Origin: Flavivirga rizhaonensis
Lineage (GTDB): Bacteria; Bacteroidota; Bacteroidia; Flavobacteriales; Flavobacteriaceae
Length of the DNA stretch: 64,000 bases
Direction of reading: 5' to 3'
Assembly: GCF_004791695.1 (NCBI RefSeq)
Contig: NZ_SRSO01000001.1
Coordinates: 310,001-374,000 of the forward strand
Part shown: positions 43,646 to 52,751 of the stretch, piece by piece
How positions within the stretch are numbered: the first letter of the stretch is position 1
Layout: each line of letters starts with the position of its first letter
Notes under the pieces: model-generated
Database searches by the model: none
Told to the model about the DNA's origin: nothing
Seen by the model: only the letters and a program-made list of their open reading frames with translations
Translations under genes and position numbers: made by a program

Positions 43646-45460
43646 TTATGTTGAGATTTTTTTATCATTATTTACAGTGAAAAATTGAATTGTAAAGGCA
43701 ATTAATATAACCAATGCACATCCAAATAAATTTAGCCATAAATATGGCATCCAATCAAACCACCATCCAATTATGACTATTGCTTGAGTAATTAAAGCAG
43801 CAATGAAAACAGCATTTGCTTTTACAAATTTGAAGAAAAAAGCTAGTAAAAATATACCAAGTACATTGCCATAAAAAATGGATCCAATAATATTTACCAA
43901 TTGAATTAAATTCTCAGCGAGATTAGCAAAACAGGCTATTATTATAGCTACTATACCCCAAATGAGAGTGAAAAGTTTAGTCGCTTTAACCATGTGTTTT
44001 TCATCTTTTTCATCTTTCAGGTTTCTGCGATATAAATCTATAGAAGTAATTGTAGCTAACGCATTAATTTCTGAAGCTGTTGACGACATGGCAGCAGATA
44101 GAATAACAGCTAAGAGCAACCCAATTAATCCTTTTGGTAAGTATTTAAGAATAAAGGAGATAAACATGTAATCTCTATCGTTTGTTTGGGTGTCTTTTGC
44201 AGCTGCTTTGTACAAGTCTTTTAATTCTTCTTTCTTTAATGTATAGACATCTCCATCTTTATTCTTTATAGCTTGCAATTCATTTTTTAAATTGTCATAT
44301 TTAGACGAATATACTGTATCAACTGCCCTTTTTATTAGATATTTTGATTCTAATCGATATGTTTTTTCAATACTATCTAAACGTGACAAATCAGTTTTTA
44401 TAGAGGTTTCATTATTTTTTGAGAATAATACACTTAATTCTTTTTTTCTATTGAAAAGTTGATTTTGCTTTTGTTGGAGTTCCTTATACTGTTGAGAATA
44501 TTCAGACGCTAGAACTGTTTTTGTTGATGCATCAATAAAATTTAATGGAGCAGGATTAAATTGGTAGAAGACAAAAACCATAATTCCCACAAGTAAAATA
44601 AAGAATTGCATAGGAACTTTTAATAAACCATTGAATATAAGCCCCATTTGCATTTCTTTCATGGATTTACCTGATAAATAGCGTTGTACTTGACTTTGAT
44701 CGGTTCCAAAATAGGAAAGCATTAAAAATGTCCCACCAATTAACCCAGACCAAACGGTATATCTATTTTCTAAGTCAAATGAAAAATCAAGAACTTCCAT
44801 TCTTCCAGTAGCTCCAGCAATGTCTACTGCTTCTGTAAATGAAACATCGTCAGGAATTAAATTTAAGATTATAAATAGCGCAGCTAACATTCCGGCAAAA
44901 ATGACAAACATCTGCTGTTTTTGTGTTACTGTAACAGCTTTTGTACCACCAGTTACTGTATAAATTATAACTAAAATACCAATGACGATATTTAAGTAAG
45001 TAATATTCCAGCCCAAAACAACGGATAGTATTATTGCTGGAGCAAAAATTGTTATTCCTGCTGCCAGACCACGTTGAATTAAAAATAAAATGGCTGCTAG
45101 ACTTCTGGTTTTTAAATCGAATCTGTTTTCCAAGAATTCATAAGCAGTGTATACTTTTAAACGATGATATAATGGTATAAAAACAATACAAATGATGACC
45201 ATGGCTATAGGAAGTCCAAAATAAAATTGCACAAAACCCATACCATCTGAAAACGCTTGACCTGTGGTAGATAAAAACGTAATGGCACTCGCTTGAGTTG
45301 CCATTACAGAAAGTCCGATAGTCCACCATTTTGATGTATTACCTCCGCGTACATAATCTTGTACACTAGTACTGCCTTTTGTTTTCCATGTGCCATATCC
45401 AACAATGGCTAATAATGTAGAAATTAGAACAACCCAATCAATCCAATCTAAAGTCTGCAT
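43646..45460 (-). CDS. Sodium/solute symporter (SSS family) with soluble insertion
   Basis: A 604-residue SSS/SLC5-like symporter with about 13 helices. Core motifs are WWTIGLSVMATQASAITFLS, GIVAIIIACFANLAENLIQL and AAMSSTASEINALATITSID. A hydrophilic Lys/Glu-rich insertion of about 110 residues (about 310-420, for example QQYKELQQKQNQLFNRKKEL) sits between two helices and is predicted to be coiled coil. It is the last gene of a compact operon, 2 bases after the small membrane peptide. Solute unknown; an N-acetylated or glycosidic product of the PIG-L enzyme is a guess from context. Confidence 0.9.
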   Translation of the reverse strand: MQTLDWIDWVVLISTLLAIVGYGTWKTKGSTSVQDYVRGGNTSKWWTIGLSVMATQASAITFLSTTGQAFSDGMGFVQFYFGLPIAMVIICIVFIPLYHRLKVYTAYEFLENRFDLKTRSLAAILFLIQRGLAAGITIFAPAIILSVVLGWNITYLNIVIGILVIIYTVTGGTKAVTVTQKQQMFVIFAGMLAALFIILNLIPDDVSFTEAVDIAGATGRMEVLDFSFDLENRYTVWSGLIGGTFLMLSYFGTDQSQVQRYLSGKSMKEMQMGLIFNGLLKVPMQFFILLVGIMVFVFYQFNPAPLNFIDASTKTVLASEYSQQYKELQQKQNQLFNRKKELSVLFSKNNETSIKTDLSRLDSIEKTYRLESKYLIKRAVDTVYSSKYDNLKNELQAIKNKDGDVYTLKKEELKDLYKAAAKDTQTNDRDYMFISFILKYLPKGLIGLLLAVILSAAMSSTASEINALATITSIDLYRRNLKDEKDEKHMVKATKLFTLIWGIVAIIIACFANLAENLIQLVNIIGSIFYGNVLGIFLLAFFFKFVKANAVFIAALITQAIVIIGWWFDWMPYLWLNLFGCALVILIAFTIQFFTVNNDKKIST

Positions 45461-45462
45461 AA

Positions 45463-45573
45463 TTAAAAAGATTTGGTAATTATGTAAAAGATGATGAAAT
45501 ACAGTATGTTCACTATTAAAACTATAGAGTAGAGCTTAAGCCAAGTCTGTTTAGGTTGGTTTTTATCCAACAT
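45463..45573 (-). CDS. 36-residue membrane peptide between PIG-L and symporter genes
   Basis: An ATG-started frame of 36 codons gives MLDKNQPKQTWLKLYSIVLI and then VNILYFIIFYIITKSF: a short basic head and one hydrophobic helix of about 21 residues. It starts three bases after the PIG-L stop and ends two bases before the symporter start. This tight packing and the good frame strongly support a real gene. It may be a small subunit or stabiliser of the symporter, comparable in size to other transporter-linked peptides; function not known. Confidence 0.75.
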   Translation of the reverse strand: MLDKNQPKQTWLKLYSIVLIVNILYFIIFYIITKSF

Positions 45574-45575
45574 AT

Positions 45576-48098
45576 TTAGTCGTTTAGTTTGGTTTCTAAT
45601 TTTAAATCTTCTTTTCCTATAGAAAGCATATTGGCGAATAAGCGATAAGCACCAGAAACACCTTCTGGAAACTCTCTAAAAAAACTCAGTCCTGTATAGA
45701 TATAATGGCCTTTTCCATGTTTGGCAACTAATAAGCTACCATCTTTTGGTGATTCATTTTTATCGTTCATAGACAAAATAGGTGTGAATTCATTAGACCA
45801 TTTATTAGGAAAATACAAACCACGTTCTTGTGTCCAACCTTTAAAATCTTGTTGCGTGATTTTATTCGGATAATTTAGTAGCTCATGTTGTGGGTTTAAA
45901 AATCGTACTTCAGCATTTTCATCGGTCACACGATCTCTTGATAATTTTAAATCATAAGGAGCAAGCTTGTCTGCTTTAAGTCTATGATTGGTATTGTATT
46001 GTACAATCATATTACCACCATCTGTCACAAAATCAAATAGTATTTGTTGCTTAAACTGTAACGCTTCTACAGTGTTATAAGCTCTTATACCAACCACTAC
46101 GGCATCAAAACGACTAAGAGTTTCAGGGCTAATGTCTTCAGGCGAAATAGTTCGCACATTATAACCAATCTGTTCTAAGCTTTCTGGGACTACATCTCCA
46201 GCACCAGCTATATAAGCAATATTTTCACCCTTCTTTTTTATATCTAAACGTACAACCTTGCTTTCGCTAGGAAGTAGAACGGTTTGAAACGGAATATGTT
46301 CATAATCTATTTCAATGAGTTCCTTTGTGTACTCTTTATCATTAACATGAACTATAGGACCCATGTAGCCTTCACTTTGATTTTTAGGTGGCACTATGGT
46401 AAAAACTAGTGTTTGTTCTTCTCCTTTATGGGGAATGTTTACTTTTTGCTTTTCTGGATATACGTTCCAGTCCTTTGGGTGACACAGCTCTATGTAACCT
46501 TCCAGATTATCACGTCCAGCTTTAACAATCACTGTTACATCCCGTTGAAGATCATTTTCAAAAACGATCACTTTTTCGGTTATTTTTGCTGAAGCTTCTG
46601 GTATTATTTCAAACGGACGGTATAATTCTCCCTTATCTGGTTTTGAAAACCGTTGAATAATATGCTTGGTAAACGTTATTGGAACGTTGTTGATAAGCAA
46701 ATTAAAATCAATATTAAATATTCTAGGCGTTTCTGGTAAGCCAATATATTTTTCATCAGCTTTATACATGCCTAAAGAGCCTTTTTCGTTAAGCCAATAT
46801 GGCGTCGTAGGCTTTACGTCATCATCAATTTTTAGGGCTTCTTTAAAAGAGAACTTTATATTGTCTTTTAAAGCTATGTTTTTCGAAACATTTAAATCTT
46901 TAGCGTTATTGAAACTTACTAAAGTAATGTCTGTTTTACTTCTATTTAGGGCTTCTATGGTTAAGTTTACAGATTCACCTTGTGTTGCCCAATTTGTTTC
47001 AGCCGAAGCTTCTAAATATAGACCAGCACACATTTCTATAATGGCTTTTAGTTCTTTCGTTTTTTGAACTTTCCAATGTTCATCTTCAATGTTTTGAAGT
47101 AATTTATAAGCTTCAATTAACTTGGGAATGTGATTAGCAGGGGTTACAAAATCAAATTCATTTTCAACTTTGTATAGAATAGCCCCAATCGTTTTTCCTC
47201 CTTTAATACGATTCCAAGATGTATCAACACCATCAAAAATGTTTTTGTTATCTGTTAAAGGCTCTCCTTTTAAAAATTCGATATATTCTTGTTGCGATCC
47301 ACGTTGTGCCAAACGCCCAAACCCTTGGCATAAATGTTGGCTACTAGCCAAAGCTGCGACTTCATTATTTGATAGTCCTTTTAGTGGATAATAAACACCA
47401 ATATCAAAATTTATCATATTGCTTTTATCTGCCTTTTCAAATTTTTTCTGGCTGCCATAAAACCACCAGCTTGTATTGAAAAATAAGCGTTTAGGTTGCC
47501 ATAGGCTAACTTGTTTTAATTGATTTGAATATGCAGATGAAGAATTTGCCAAATCAAAAGCTTCAAAACTTAGCATGGCAGAACTTGTATGATGACCATG
47601 TGTACTTCCTGGTGTTCTATGATCAAATCGATTAATAATAATGTCTGGTTTAAATTTTCTGATTGCTAAAACGACATCGCCTAAAACGGTTTCTTTATCC
47701 CAAATATTAAGCGTTTCATTTGGGTGTTTTGAGTAACCAAAATCGTTAGCTCTACTAAAAAGTTGCTCACCACCATCAACTCGTCTGGCTGCTAATAGTT
47801 CCTGAGTACGTATAACACCTAATAATTCTCTGATTTCTGTCCCGATAAGGTTTTGTCCGCCATCACCTCGTGTAAGCGATAAATAAGCCGTTCTTGCTTT
47901 TACATGATTAGACATGTAAGATATTAAGCGCGTATTCTCATCATCAGGATGTGCGGCGATATATAAAACAGAACCTAAAAAATTAAGTTTTTGAATAGAT
48001 TCATATATTTCTGAGGATGAAGGTGTTTTAGGTTTTTGGGCTGTTGAAATTGAAAAAGTGAATACTGTTATAAGTAGATATAGTATGGATTTTTGCAT
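45576..48098 (-). CDS. PIG-L/LmbE family deacetylase, secreted, multi-domain
   Basis: An 840-residue secreted protein (signal peptide ending STAQ). The first about 250 residues form a zinc-dependent PIG-L/LmbE deacetylase: LYIAAHPDDENTRLISYM holds the metal-binding His/Asp pair, and GSTHGHHTSSAMLSFEA holds the second His set. The C-terminal 550 residues include beta-sandwich stretches and a glutamine-amidotransferase-like fold (GYNVRTISPEDISPETLSRF, DAVVVGIRAYN, GKGHYIYTGLSFFREFPEG). PIG-L enzymes remove N-acetyl groups from GlcNAc derivatives. It opens the operon with the peptide and symporter. Confidence 0.9.
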   Translation of the reverse strand: MQKSILYLLITVFTFSISTAQKPKTPSSSEIYESIQKLNFLGSVLYIAAHPDDENTRLISYMSNHVKARTAYLSLTRGDGGQNLIGTEIRELLGVIRTQELLAARRVDGGEQLFSRANDFGYSKHPNETLNIWDKETVLGDVVLAIRKFKPDIIINRFDHRTPGSTHGHHTSSAMLSFEAFDLANSSSAYSNQLKQVSLWQPKRLFFNTSWWFYGSQKKFEKADKSNMINFDIGVYYPLKGLSNNEVAALASSQHLCQGFGRLAQRGSQQEYIEFLKGEPLTDNKNIFDGVDTSWNRIKGGKTIGAILYKVENEFDFVTPANHIPKLIEAYKLLQNIEDEHWKVQKTKELKAIIEMCAGLYLEASAETNWATQGESVNLTIEALNRSKTDITLVSFNNAKDLNVSKNIALKDNIKFSFKEALKIDDDVKPTTPYWLNEKGSLGMYKADEKYIGLPETPRIFNIDFNLLINNVPITFTKHIIQRFSKPDKGELYRPFEIIPEASAKITEKVIVFENDLQRDVTVIVKAGRDNLEGYIELCHPKDWNVYPEKQKVNIPHKGEEQTLVFTIVPPKNQSEGYMGPIVHVNDKEYTKELIEIDYEHIPFQTVLLPSESKVVRLDIKKKGENIAYIAGAGDVVPESLEQIGYNVRTISPEDISPETLSRFDAVVVGIRAYNTVEALQFKQQILFDFVTDGGNMIVQYNTNHRLKADKLAPYDLKLSRDRVTDENAEVRFLNPQHELLNYPNKITQQDFKGWTQERGLYFPNKWSNEFTPILSMNDKNESPKDGSLLVAKHGKGHYIYTGLSFFREFPEGVSGAYRLFANMLSIGKEDLKLETKLND

Positions 48099-48120
48099 GA
48101 TTGAATCGTTAGCTAAAGTC

Positions 48121-48128
48121 CAAATATA
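48121..48128 (-). promoter_or_regulatory. -7 promoter element of the PIG-L operon
   Basis: On the minus strand TATATTTG is an exact TAnnTTTG match, 22 bases before the PIG-L start codon. No TTG is found at the ideal distance. The remaining bases to 48386 show no coding sign. Confidence 0.55.
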
Positions 48129-48386
48129 ACAAAGTTACAAGCTCATTGAGTTGCTTTTAATGTTTCTTTAACGCTTTCCTTATTAATAAAATATTTTGTA
48201 GGATTTATGCAAACTTGAAATACTTACCCATACCTGTTTTGCATTTTGATGAAGTTTGTCAATTCTAGTGAATTTTACGATTGAAATGAGTGAAATTTGT
48301 ATCGAGAATTAGAATTTTTTACTAAAATAATGTGAGTTCACGTTAAAATAGAAATGATTTAACGCTTTACCCTACAAGCCCTTTAC

Positions 48387-48641
48387 TTATTTATTGGCTG
48401 CTAATATTTTCTTAATTTCATAATCAAAATTATGCATTGGAAAATCATCACTTATAACATCTCCATTTTTATCTATAACGACATACTTAGGAATACCATT
48501 AAACTTGAATAATTGCCTTAAATAATTATAATCATCAGTCGATAATCTATAAGTATTTTTTAATTCTTGCTCTTTTACAAACCCAGTATATCTATGAGTA
48601 GGAGACCCTCTCTCCTTAAAGTTAATAAAATTGAATTTCAA
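48387..48641 (-). pseudogene. C-terminal half of a TlpA-like thioredoxin gene
   Basis: An 84-codon frame without a proper start (TTG only) carries the C-terminal part of a TlpA/AhpC-type thioredoxin fold: LRQLFKFNGIPKYVVIDKNG with the cis-Pro motif (GIPKYV), then the last helix FDYEIKKILAANK. The redox CxxC half is missing. Its missing front half is probably the fragment at 51771-51935 on the same strand, on the other side of the outer-membrane protein gene. Confidence 0.75.
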
Positions 48642-48645
48642 TCTA

Positions 48646-51408
48646 TCAACCTGTAAAATGCCTGATAACTCTACGCCTACCCATACTTCCTCTTTTTCCT
48701 CCCATTTTGTTTAATTCCCAACTAAAATTCAACATAAAATAACGCTTTAAAATATTGCTTTGAGAATCTTGAATATAGTCTACACTTGCTATTCTTCTGG
48801 CATTTGTGTTTTGATTAAGTAAATCATATACTTTTAAAGTTAAAGTAGCCCGTTCTTCAAACATCGAATAAGAAACGGTTGAATTCCAAAACCAAGAACT
48901 TTTTTGAAATCCAGAAGCTACATTTGGATTATAATTATAACTAATGTCATTTCTCCAATCAATTCTTTTTAATGTTAAAGTAGAGGTTCTTAAACCTACA
49001 GAGTGTGTTAAAAATTCTTGATTTTGAAAAGTATCAATATCAAAACTTGTTTTGTTATAAGCTAACCCATAATTAGGTGTGAATTCTAATACGTTATTCC
49101 AAGAAAAGGTAGTTTGTATTCTAGGGTTTAATGAGAAATTACTAGATGCATATTTAACATCATTATTAAAATTAATTGTCTTATTCAAACTAGTTCTTAA
49201 GTTTAAACCATATTTAAAAGCTTTAGTACTATCTATTTTTATAGATTTATTTAAACCTATATAATTACTTAAATTATAATTACCATTTATATTGGCATAA
49301 CTAGTTCTCCTTATTAAATCTTCATCAATACTCGTTTTACTAACAATTTGATTATTTATAAATCTGGCATCAAAATAAACAAACAAACCTGACTTCTTTT
49401 GAAAATTAAAATCATGAATACTTAGATTAAACGAATGATTGTTTGCTGGTTCTAACTCTGGGTTACCTACAGTAATATTTAAAGGATTAGTAACATCTTC
49501 AAAGGTTTGTAATTGTGAGAGCTGTGGAGAATTATTATTCAAGTTATACTGAAGCCTTGCCGACGATGTTTCACTAAAACGATAATTAAGATTAGCACCC
49601 AATTCTAATGCTTCAAAATCTTGCTTATCACTTAGCTGAGTTCTTAATTTATCTGTATTTTCTAAGGTTCTTAGTATATAGCTAGATCTTAATGTAGTGA
49701 TAAATTTTTCTTTTTTATAAGTAAGGGCAATACCAGGAGTACTGGTAGTATTTACATATTTAAAATCTGAACTTAAATCTTCATTTATAAAATTATTGTA
49801 ATCTTGTTGGTCTTCATCAAAATCAAAAGTATTTCTTTTATTTTTTTGAGTATTCCTATTATAATTATAAGACACATCTAAAAACAACTCCTTACCCTTT
49901 ATTGGAAACCTATAAGTTAATCCCAGTCCTAAATTATCTGTTTTTAAATTTCCATCTCCTTTTTGATTTCTTATAATACTATCTCTAATTGTGTTTTCCA
50001 TATTAATTTGGTCAACCTCATAAAAATAAGTTTCAGAGTTAAGGGTTCTGTCAGATTTATTAGAACTTATAGCGTTAGACATATTAAATTTTAAAAAAGC
50101 GCCTTGTGAACCAAAACGTTTAGTAATACCAAATCTATTATTAAATGATTTATTTGTAGCATTATTTAGTGTTAAGGCATTAGATGTATTAGTTAAAATA
50201 TTTTGTTCATCAAGTGATTTTTCATCTGTTGATGAATTACTCAATGTTTCAGAAGAACTAAATGATGGTGCCACATTAATAAATAATGTTGAATCTATTT
50301 TTATTTCAAAATCAAGGTTAACATCATGATTATTATTATCATTTAATGAGATTGATTCCGAGTTAGAAAAAAACCTAGAATCTGGTAAAATGTTTTCTCT
50401 CTCTGTAATAGTTTTATTATCTGTATTACTTTCAGAATAAAAATAATCTCCAGACACATCCATATACTTGCCTATAGAATTGCTAAAATTAACTCCTGCA
50501 TTTTTTGATGTTACAATACCACGGCTTCCACCTATTTGTATGTTACTAAAATTTTGTAAGCCTCCAAAGCTAAATCCTGGAGAATTAATATTGTTTCCTC
50601 CTCCTAAAACACTTATTTGTCTTTCTTTATTAAAGGAGTTTAACATCCCCGAAAACTCATATCTATTATCGGTACCAGCTCCTACAGCTACTGACCCAAA
50701 AACGCCTTTATTATCATCATCTTTTATTGTAAAATTTATGGTTTTATTTAATTGACTTCCTTCTTCACCAGTAAATGCTTGGGTTTTAGTTTTGGTATCA
50801 GTAATTTGAACTTTTTTAATTATCTCTTTTTTTAAATTTCTTGTTGTAATGGTGGGGTCATCTCCAAAAAAAGTTTTTCCATTTACTAAAACCTTGTTTA
50901 CCTCCTTTCCATTAACTGTTATTTTACCTTCAGTATCGACCTCTACACCTGGAAGTTTTTTTAATAAGTCTTCAACGTTAGCATCTTTTTTGGTTTTAAA
51001 TGAACTTACATTAAACTCAAGTGTATCTTTTTTAATAGTTATTGGCGCTACTGTTATTAAAACTTCGTCTAAAGCATTAGTGTCTGTTTTAAGAACTATT
51101 TCTCCTAAATTAATATTTGGATTATTTAAGTCAATTTTTTTCTTAAATGTTTCATATCCAACATACGATATAAATAAGTTTACTGAAGCACTATAAGTTT
51201 TATCTTCTAGCTTGAATTTTCCATTTTTATCTGAAATAGAGTACGTAATTAAAGTACTATCTTTAATTCTTTCAACATGAATAGTTGCCGCTTCTAAAGG
51301 TGTTTTTTCGTCTTCAGAAATTAAAGTACCTGAAATTTGAAATTTCTTAGATTGAGAAAAAGAAAGTAATGAGCATAAGCATATTAAGGAAAAGTAGATT
51401 TTATTCAT
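48646..51408 (-). CDS. Outer-membrane beta-barrel protein, TonB-dependent-receptor-like
   Basis: A 920-residue outer-membrane protein of the OMP beta-barrel 3 group. A signal peptide (ending LSFSQS) is followed by a carboxypeptidase-regulatory-like domain (KFQISGTLISEDEKTPLEAA) and a plug-like domain (KKDANVEDLLKKLPGVEVDT, KVLVNGKTFFGDDPTITTRN). A long barrel follows. The tail GSMGRRRVIRHFTG is positively charged, unusual for BAM signals ending in Phe/Trp. Such proteins often pair with TlpA thioredoxins and ECF sigma factors; remnants of both lie on either side here. Substrate unknown. The gene itself looks intact. Confidence 0.88.
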   Translation of the reverse strand: MNKIYFSLICLCSLLSFSQSKKFQISGTLISEDEKTPLEAATIHVERIKDSTLITYSISDKNGKFKLEDKTYSASVNLFISYVGYETFKKKIDLNNPNINLGEIVLKTDTNALDEVLITVAPITIKKDTLEFNVSSFKTKKDANVEDLLKKLPGVEVDTEGKITVNGKEVNKVLVNGKTFFGDDPTITTRNLKKEIIKKVQITDTKTKTQAFTGEEGSQLNKTINFTIKDDDNKGVFGSVAVGAGTDNRYEFSGMLNSFNKERQISVLGGGNNINSPGFSFGGLQNFSNIQIGGSRGIVTSKNAGVNFSNSIGKYMDVSGDYFYSESNTDNKTITERENILPDSRFFSNSESISLNDNNNHDVNLDFEIKIDSTLFINVAPSFSSSETLSNSSTDEKSLDEQNILTNTSNALTLNNATNKSFNNRFGITKRFGSQGAFLKFNMSNAISSNKSDRTLNSETYFYEVDQINMENTIRDSIIRNQKGDGNLKTDNLGLGLTYRFPIKGKELFLDVSYNYNRNTQKNKRNTFDFDEDQQDYNNFINEDLSSDFKYVNTTSTPGIALTYKKEKFITTLRSSYILRTLENTDKLRTQLSDKQDFEALELGANLNYRFSETSSARLQYNLNNNSPQLSQLQTFEDVTNPLNITVGNPELEPANNHSFNLSIHDFNFQKKSGLFVYFDARFINNQIVSKTSIDEDLIRRTSYANINGNYNLSNYIGLNKSIKIDSTKAFKYGLNLRTSLNKTINFNNDVKYASSNFSLNPRIQTTFSWNNVLEFTPNYGLAYNKTSFDIDTFQNQEFLTHSVGLRTSTLTLKRIDWRNDISYNYNPNVASGFQKSSWFWNSTVSYSMFEERATLTLKVYDLLNQNTNARRIASVDYIQDSQSNILKRYFMLNFSWELNKMGGKRGSMGRRRVIRHFTG

Positions 51409-51513
51409 TCATAATAATTTATTGGAAAATATAATAACTGTTTACTATAACGAAAGTACTGTAGCATGATATGGTTTTTCTTAAAAAAAATATAAATGAT
51501 TCCTAATGAAATG

Positions 51514-51612
51514 TTATTTTTTTCGGATATACACACTAATCTCAACACCTTTAAAATCAGAATGTTCACGTAATTTTTCTTCTAAAAAACGTTTGTAAGG
51601 GCTTTTACATAC
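51514..51612 (-). pseudogene. C-terminal fragment of the GTPase Der (EngA)
   Basis: About 30 codons on the minus strand (SPYKRFLEEKLREHSDFKGV then EISVYIRKK and stop) match the C-terminal KH-like end of ribosome-assembly GTPase Der, which reads YKRFLExxLRExxxFxGVPI in family members. A stop lies four codons upstream and no other Der sequence is in this window. I infer a duplicated or displaced gene tail. Confidence 0.65.
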
Positions 51613-51684
51613 TTAGGTAAGTTTGTTACCTACGGTTGCGGTGTTGGATTCGGAGTCGGAGTCGGTGCTTCAGGAGGTTGGTAA
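51604..51684 (+). other. Gly/Val-rich frame end, possible peptide-gene remnant
   Basis: A short plus-strand frame without a start encodes YLGKFVTYGCGVGFGVGVGA, then SGGW and stop. The alternating Gly-Val pattern resembles small secreted or bacteriocin-like peptides, but low complexity makes chance possible. It overlaps the antisense Der fragment in part. Confidence 0.25.
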
Positions 51685-51693
51685 ATAAAAAGA

Positions 51694-51720
51694 GAGATAC
51701 ATAATAATGTTGTATCTCCT
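51694..51720. terminator. Small hairpin
   Basis: GAGATAC pairs with GTATCTC around an 11-base loop; CCTTCTTAAC follows. It may be a leftover terminator. Weak. Confidence 0.35.
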
Positions 51721-51770
51721 TCTTAACTAACTTAAAACGCTGAAACTTTATTACATCTATTTGGTGAAAA

Positions 51771-51935
51771 TCAATAACCAAATAATGCCTTCAATTTTTT
51801 ATCTAGTTCTTTTAAATGCGGAAAGGATGCTCTACAAGGCCTACACCAACTTGCCCAAAAGTCTACAAAAATATATTTCCCTTTAATTCTTGAAAGTTTT
51901 AAATCGTTCCCTTCTAGGCTTTTTAAAGTAGATGC
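51771..51935 (-). pseudogene. N-terminal half of a TlpA-like thioredoxin gene
   Basis: Fifty-five codons on the minus strand encode the redox half of a TlpA-like thioredoxin: STLKSLEGNDLKLSRIKGKY, then IFVDFWASWCRPCRASFPHL with the CxxC (WCRPC) and KELDKKLK. The frame then reads ALFGY and stops, so the second half is missing. The upstream end runs directly into the oppositely oriented sigma-factor remnant. Together with 48387-48641 it accounts for most of one TlpA domain, except about 30 residues in the middle. Confidence 0.8.
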
Positions 51936-52636
51936 TTTTATAAAACACCTAAAGAAGGGTAATGAAGCTGTTTACGTTTATTTAGCTACCAAATACCATA
52001 AGAAACTTTTTATTTATGCATTAAGTCTCACAAAAGATCATGCTGATGCGCAAGACATTGTTCAAAATGTTTTTCTAACCGTTTGGAAATACCACAAGCG
52101 TTTAAATACTACTTATTCTATAAAAAACTTTTTATATAAAACCACTTATAATGAGTTTGTAAGTCATTACCATAAAAAAGAGCCCTTTCAAAATTAGAAG
52201 AAGCTTATTTAGAAGGGGTAAATGAAACGATTACTGAAGATTATAATGACATTTTAAAACGTAAAATTGCTATTATATATGAAGGGATAGAAAAACTACC
52301 TGTAAGATGTAAAGAAACATTTATATTAACGTGAGTTTCTAACGCAAGCATTTTTCTAACGATAACCTCACTAATAGTGTTACATGTCGCCTTGAGCGCA
52401 GTCGAAAGAGCATAAAAATCTAGATGTTTAAAGTAGGTTTCGACTGCGCTCCCGTTATACTAAGTAAAAAAGAAGGACTTACTAATATAGAAATTGTGGA
52501 GTATATGAATGTTTCTATAAAAACTGTAGAGGTGCAGATTACTAAAGCTTATACCATATTACGTAAGCTAATTGGAGATGAGTTAAGGCATATTTTATTT
52601 TTAGTATTTGGATTTCAAATAAAAAATGAAATTTAG
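51922..52636 (+). pseudogene. ECF sigma-70 factor pseudogene
   Basis: The frame VDAFIKHLKKGNEAVYVYLA ... ALSLTKDHADAQDIVQNVFL (region 2) and SIKNFLYKTTYNEFVSHYHK matches Bacteroidota ECF sigma factors. It breaks at an A-run near 52174-52179 and resumes in another frame (LSKLEEAYLEGVNETI, KLPVRCKETFIL). It is then split by a 130-base insertion and resumes with region 4 (LSKKEGLTNIEIVEYMNVSI, KTVEVQITKAYTILRKLIG). The front end is also missing. Three independent lesions make it a clear pseudogene. It probably once regulated a SusC/TlpA-type locus here. Confidence 0.88.
52327..52460. repeat. Short inverted-repeat element inserted in the sigma-factor gene
   Basis: The insert carries a 14-base perfect inverted pair GAGCGCAGTCGAAA/TTTCGACTGCGCTC, which is a very common intergenic repeat motif of flavobacteria, and near its ends TAACGTGAG/CTCCCGTTA (one mismatch). 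TTATA occurs just before (52322-52326) and at the end (52456-52460), which looks like a target duplication. The coding sequence of region 4 resumes cleanly after it. Confidence 0.7.
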
Positions 52637-52751
52637 AATTTTCATTGTTATGCACTGTTATCCCCTGGGTTATTTCATTACTCTTACAAACGTGTAAATT
52701 AAAATTGATATCAATTTCTTGTATTAAGCTAGAGCCATTCATTATTTAAAA

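Noticed and set aside
46666..47067. 133-codon plus-strand frame inside the PIG-L gene
   Set aside because: No signal, domain or context; the opposite strand is clearly coding over the whole range.
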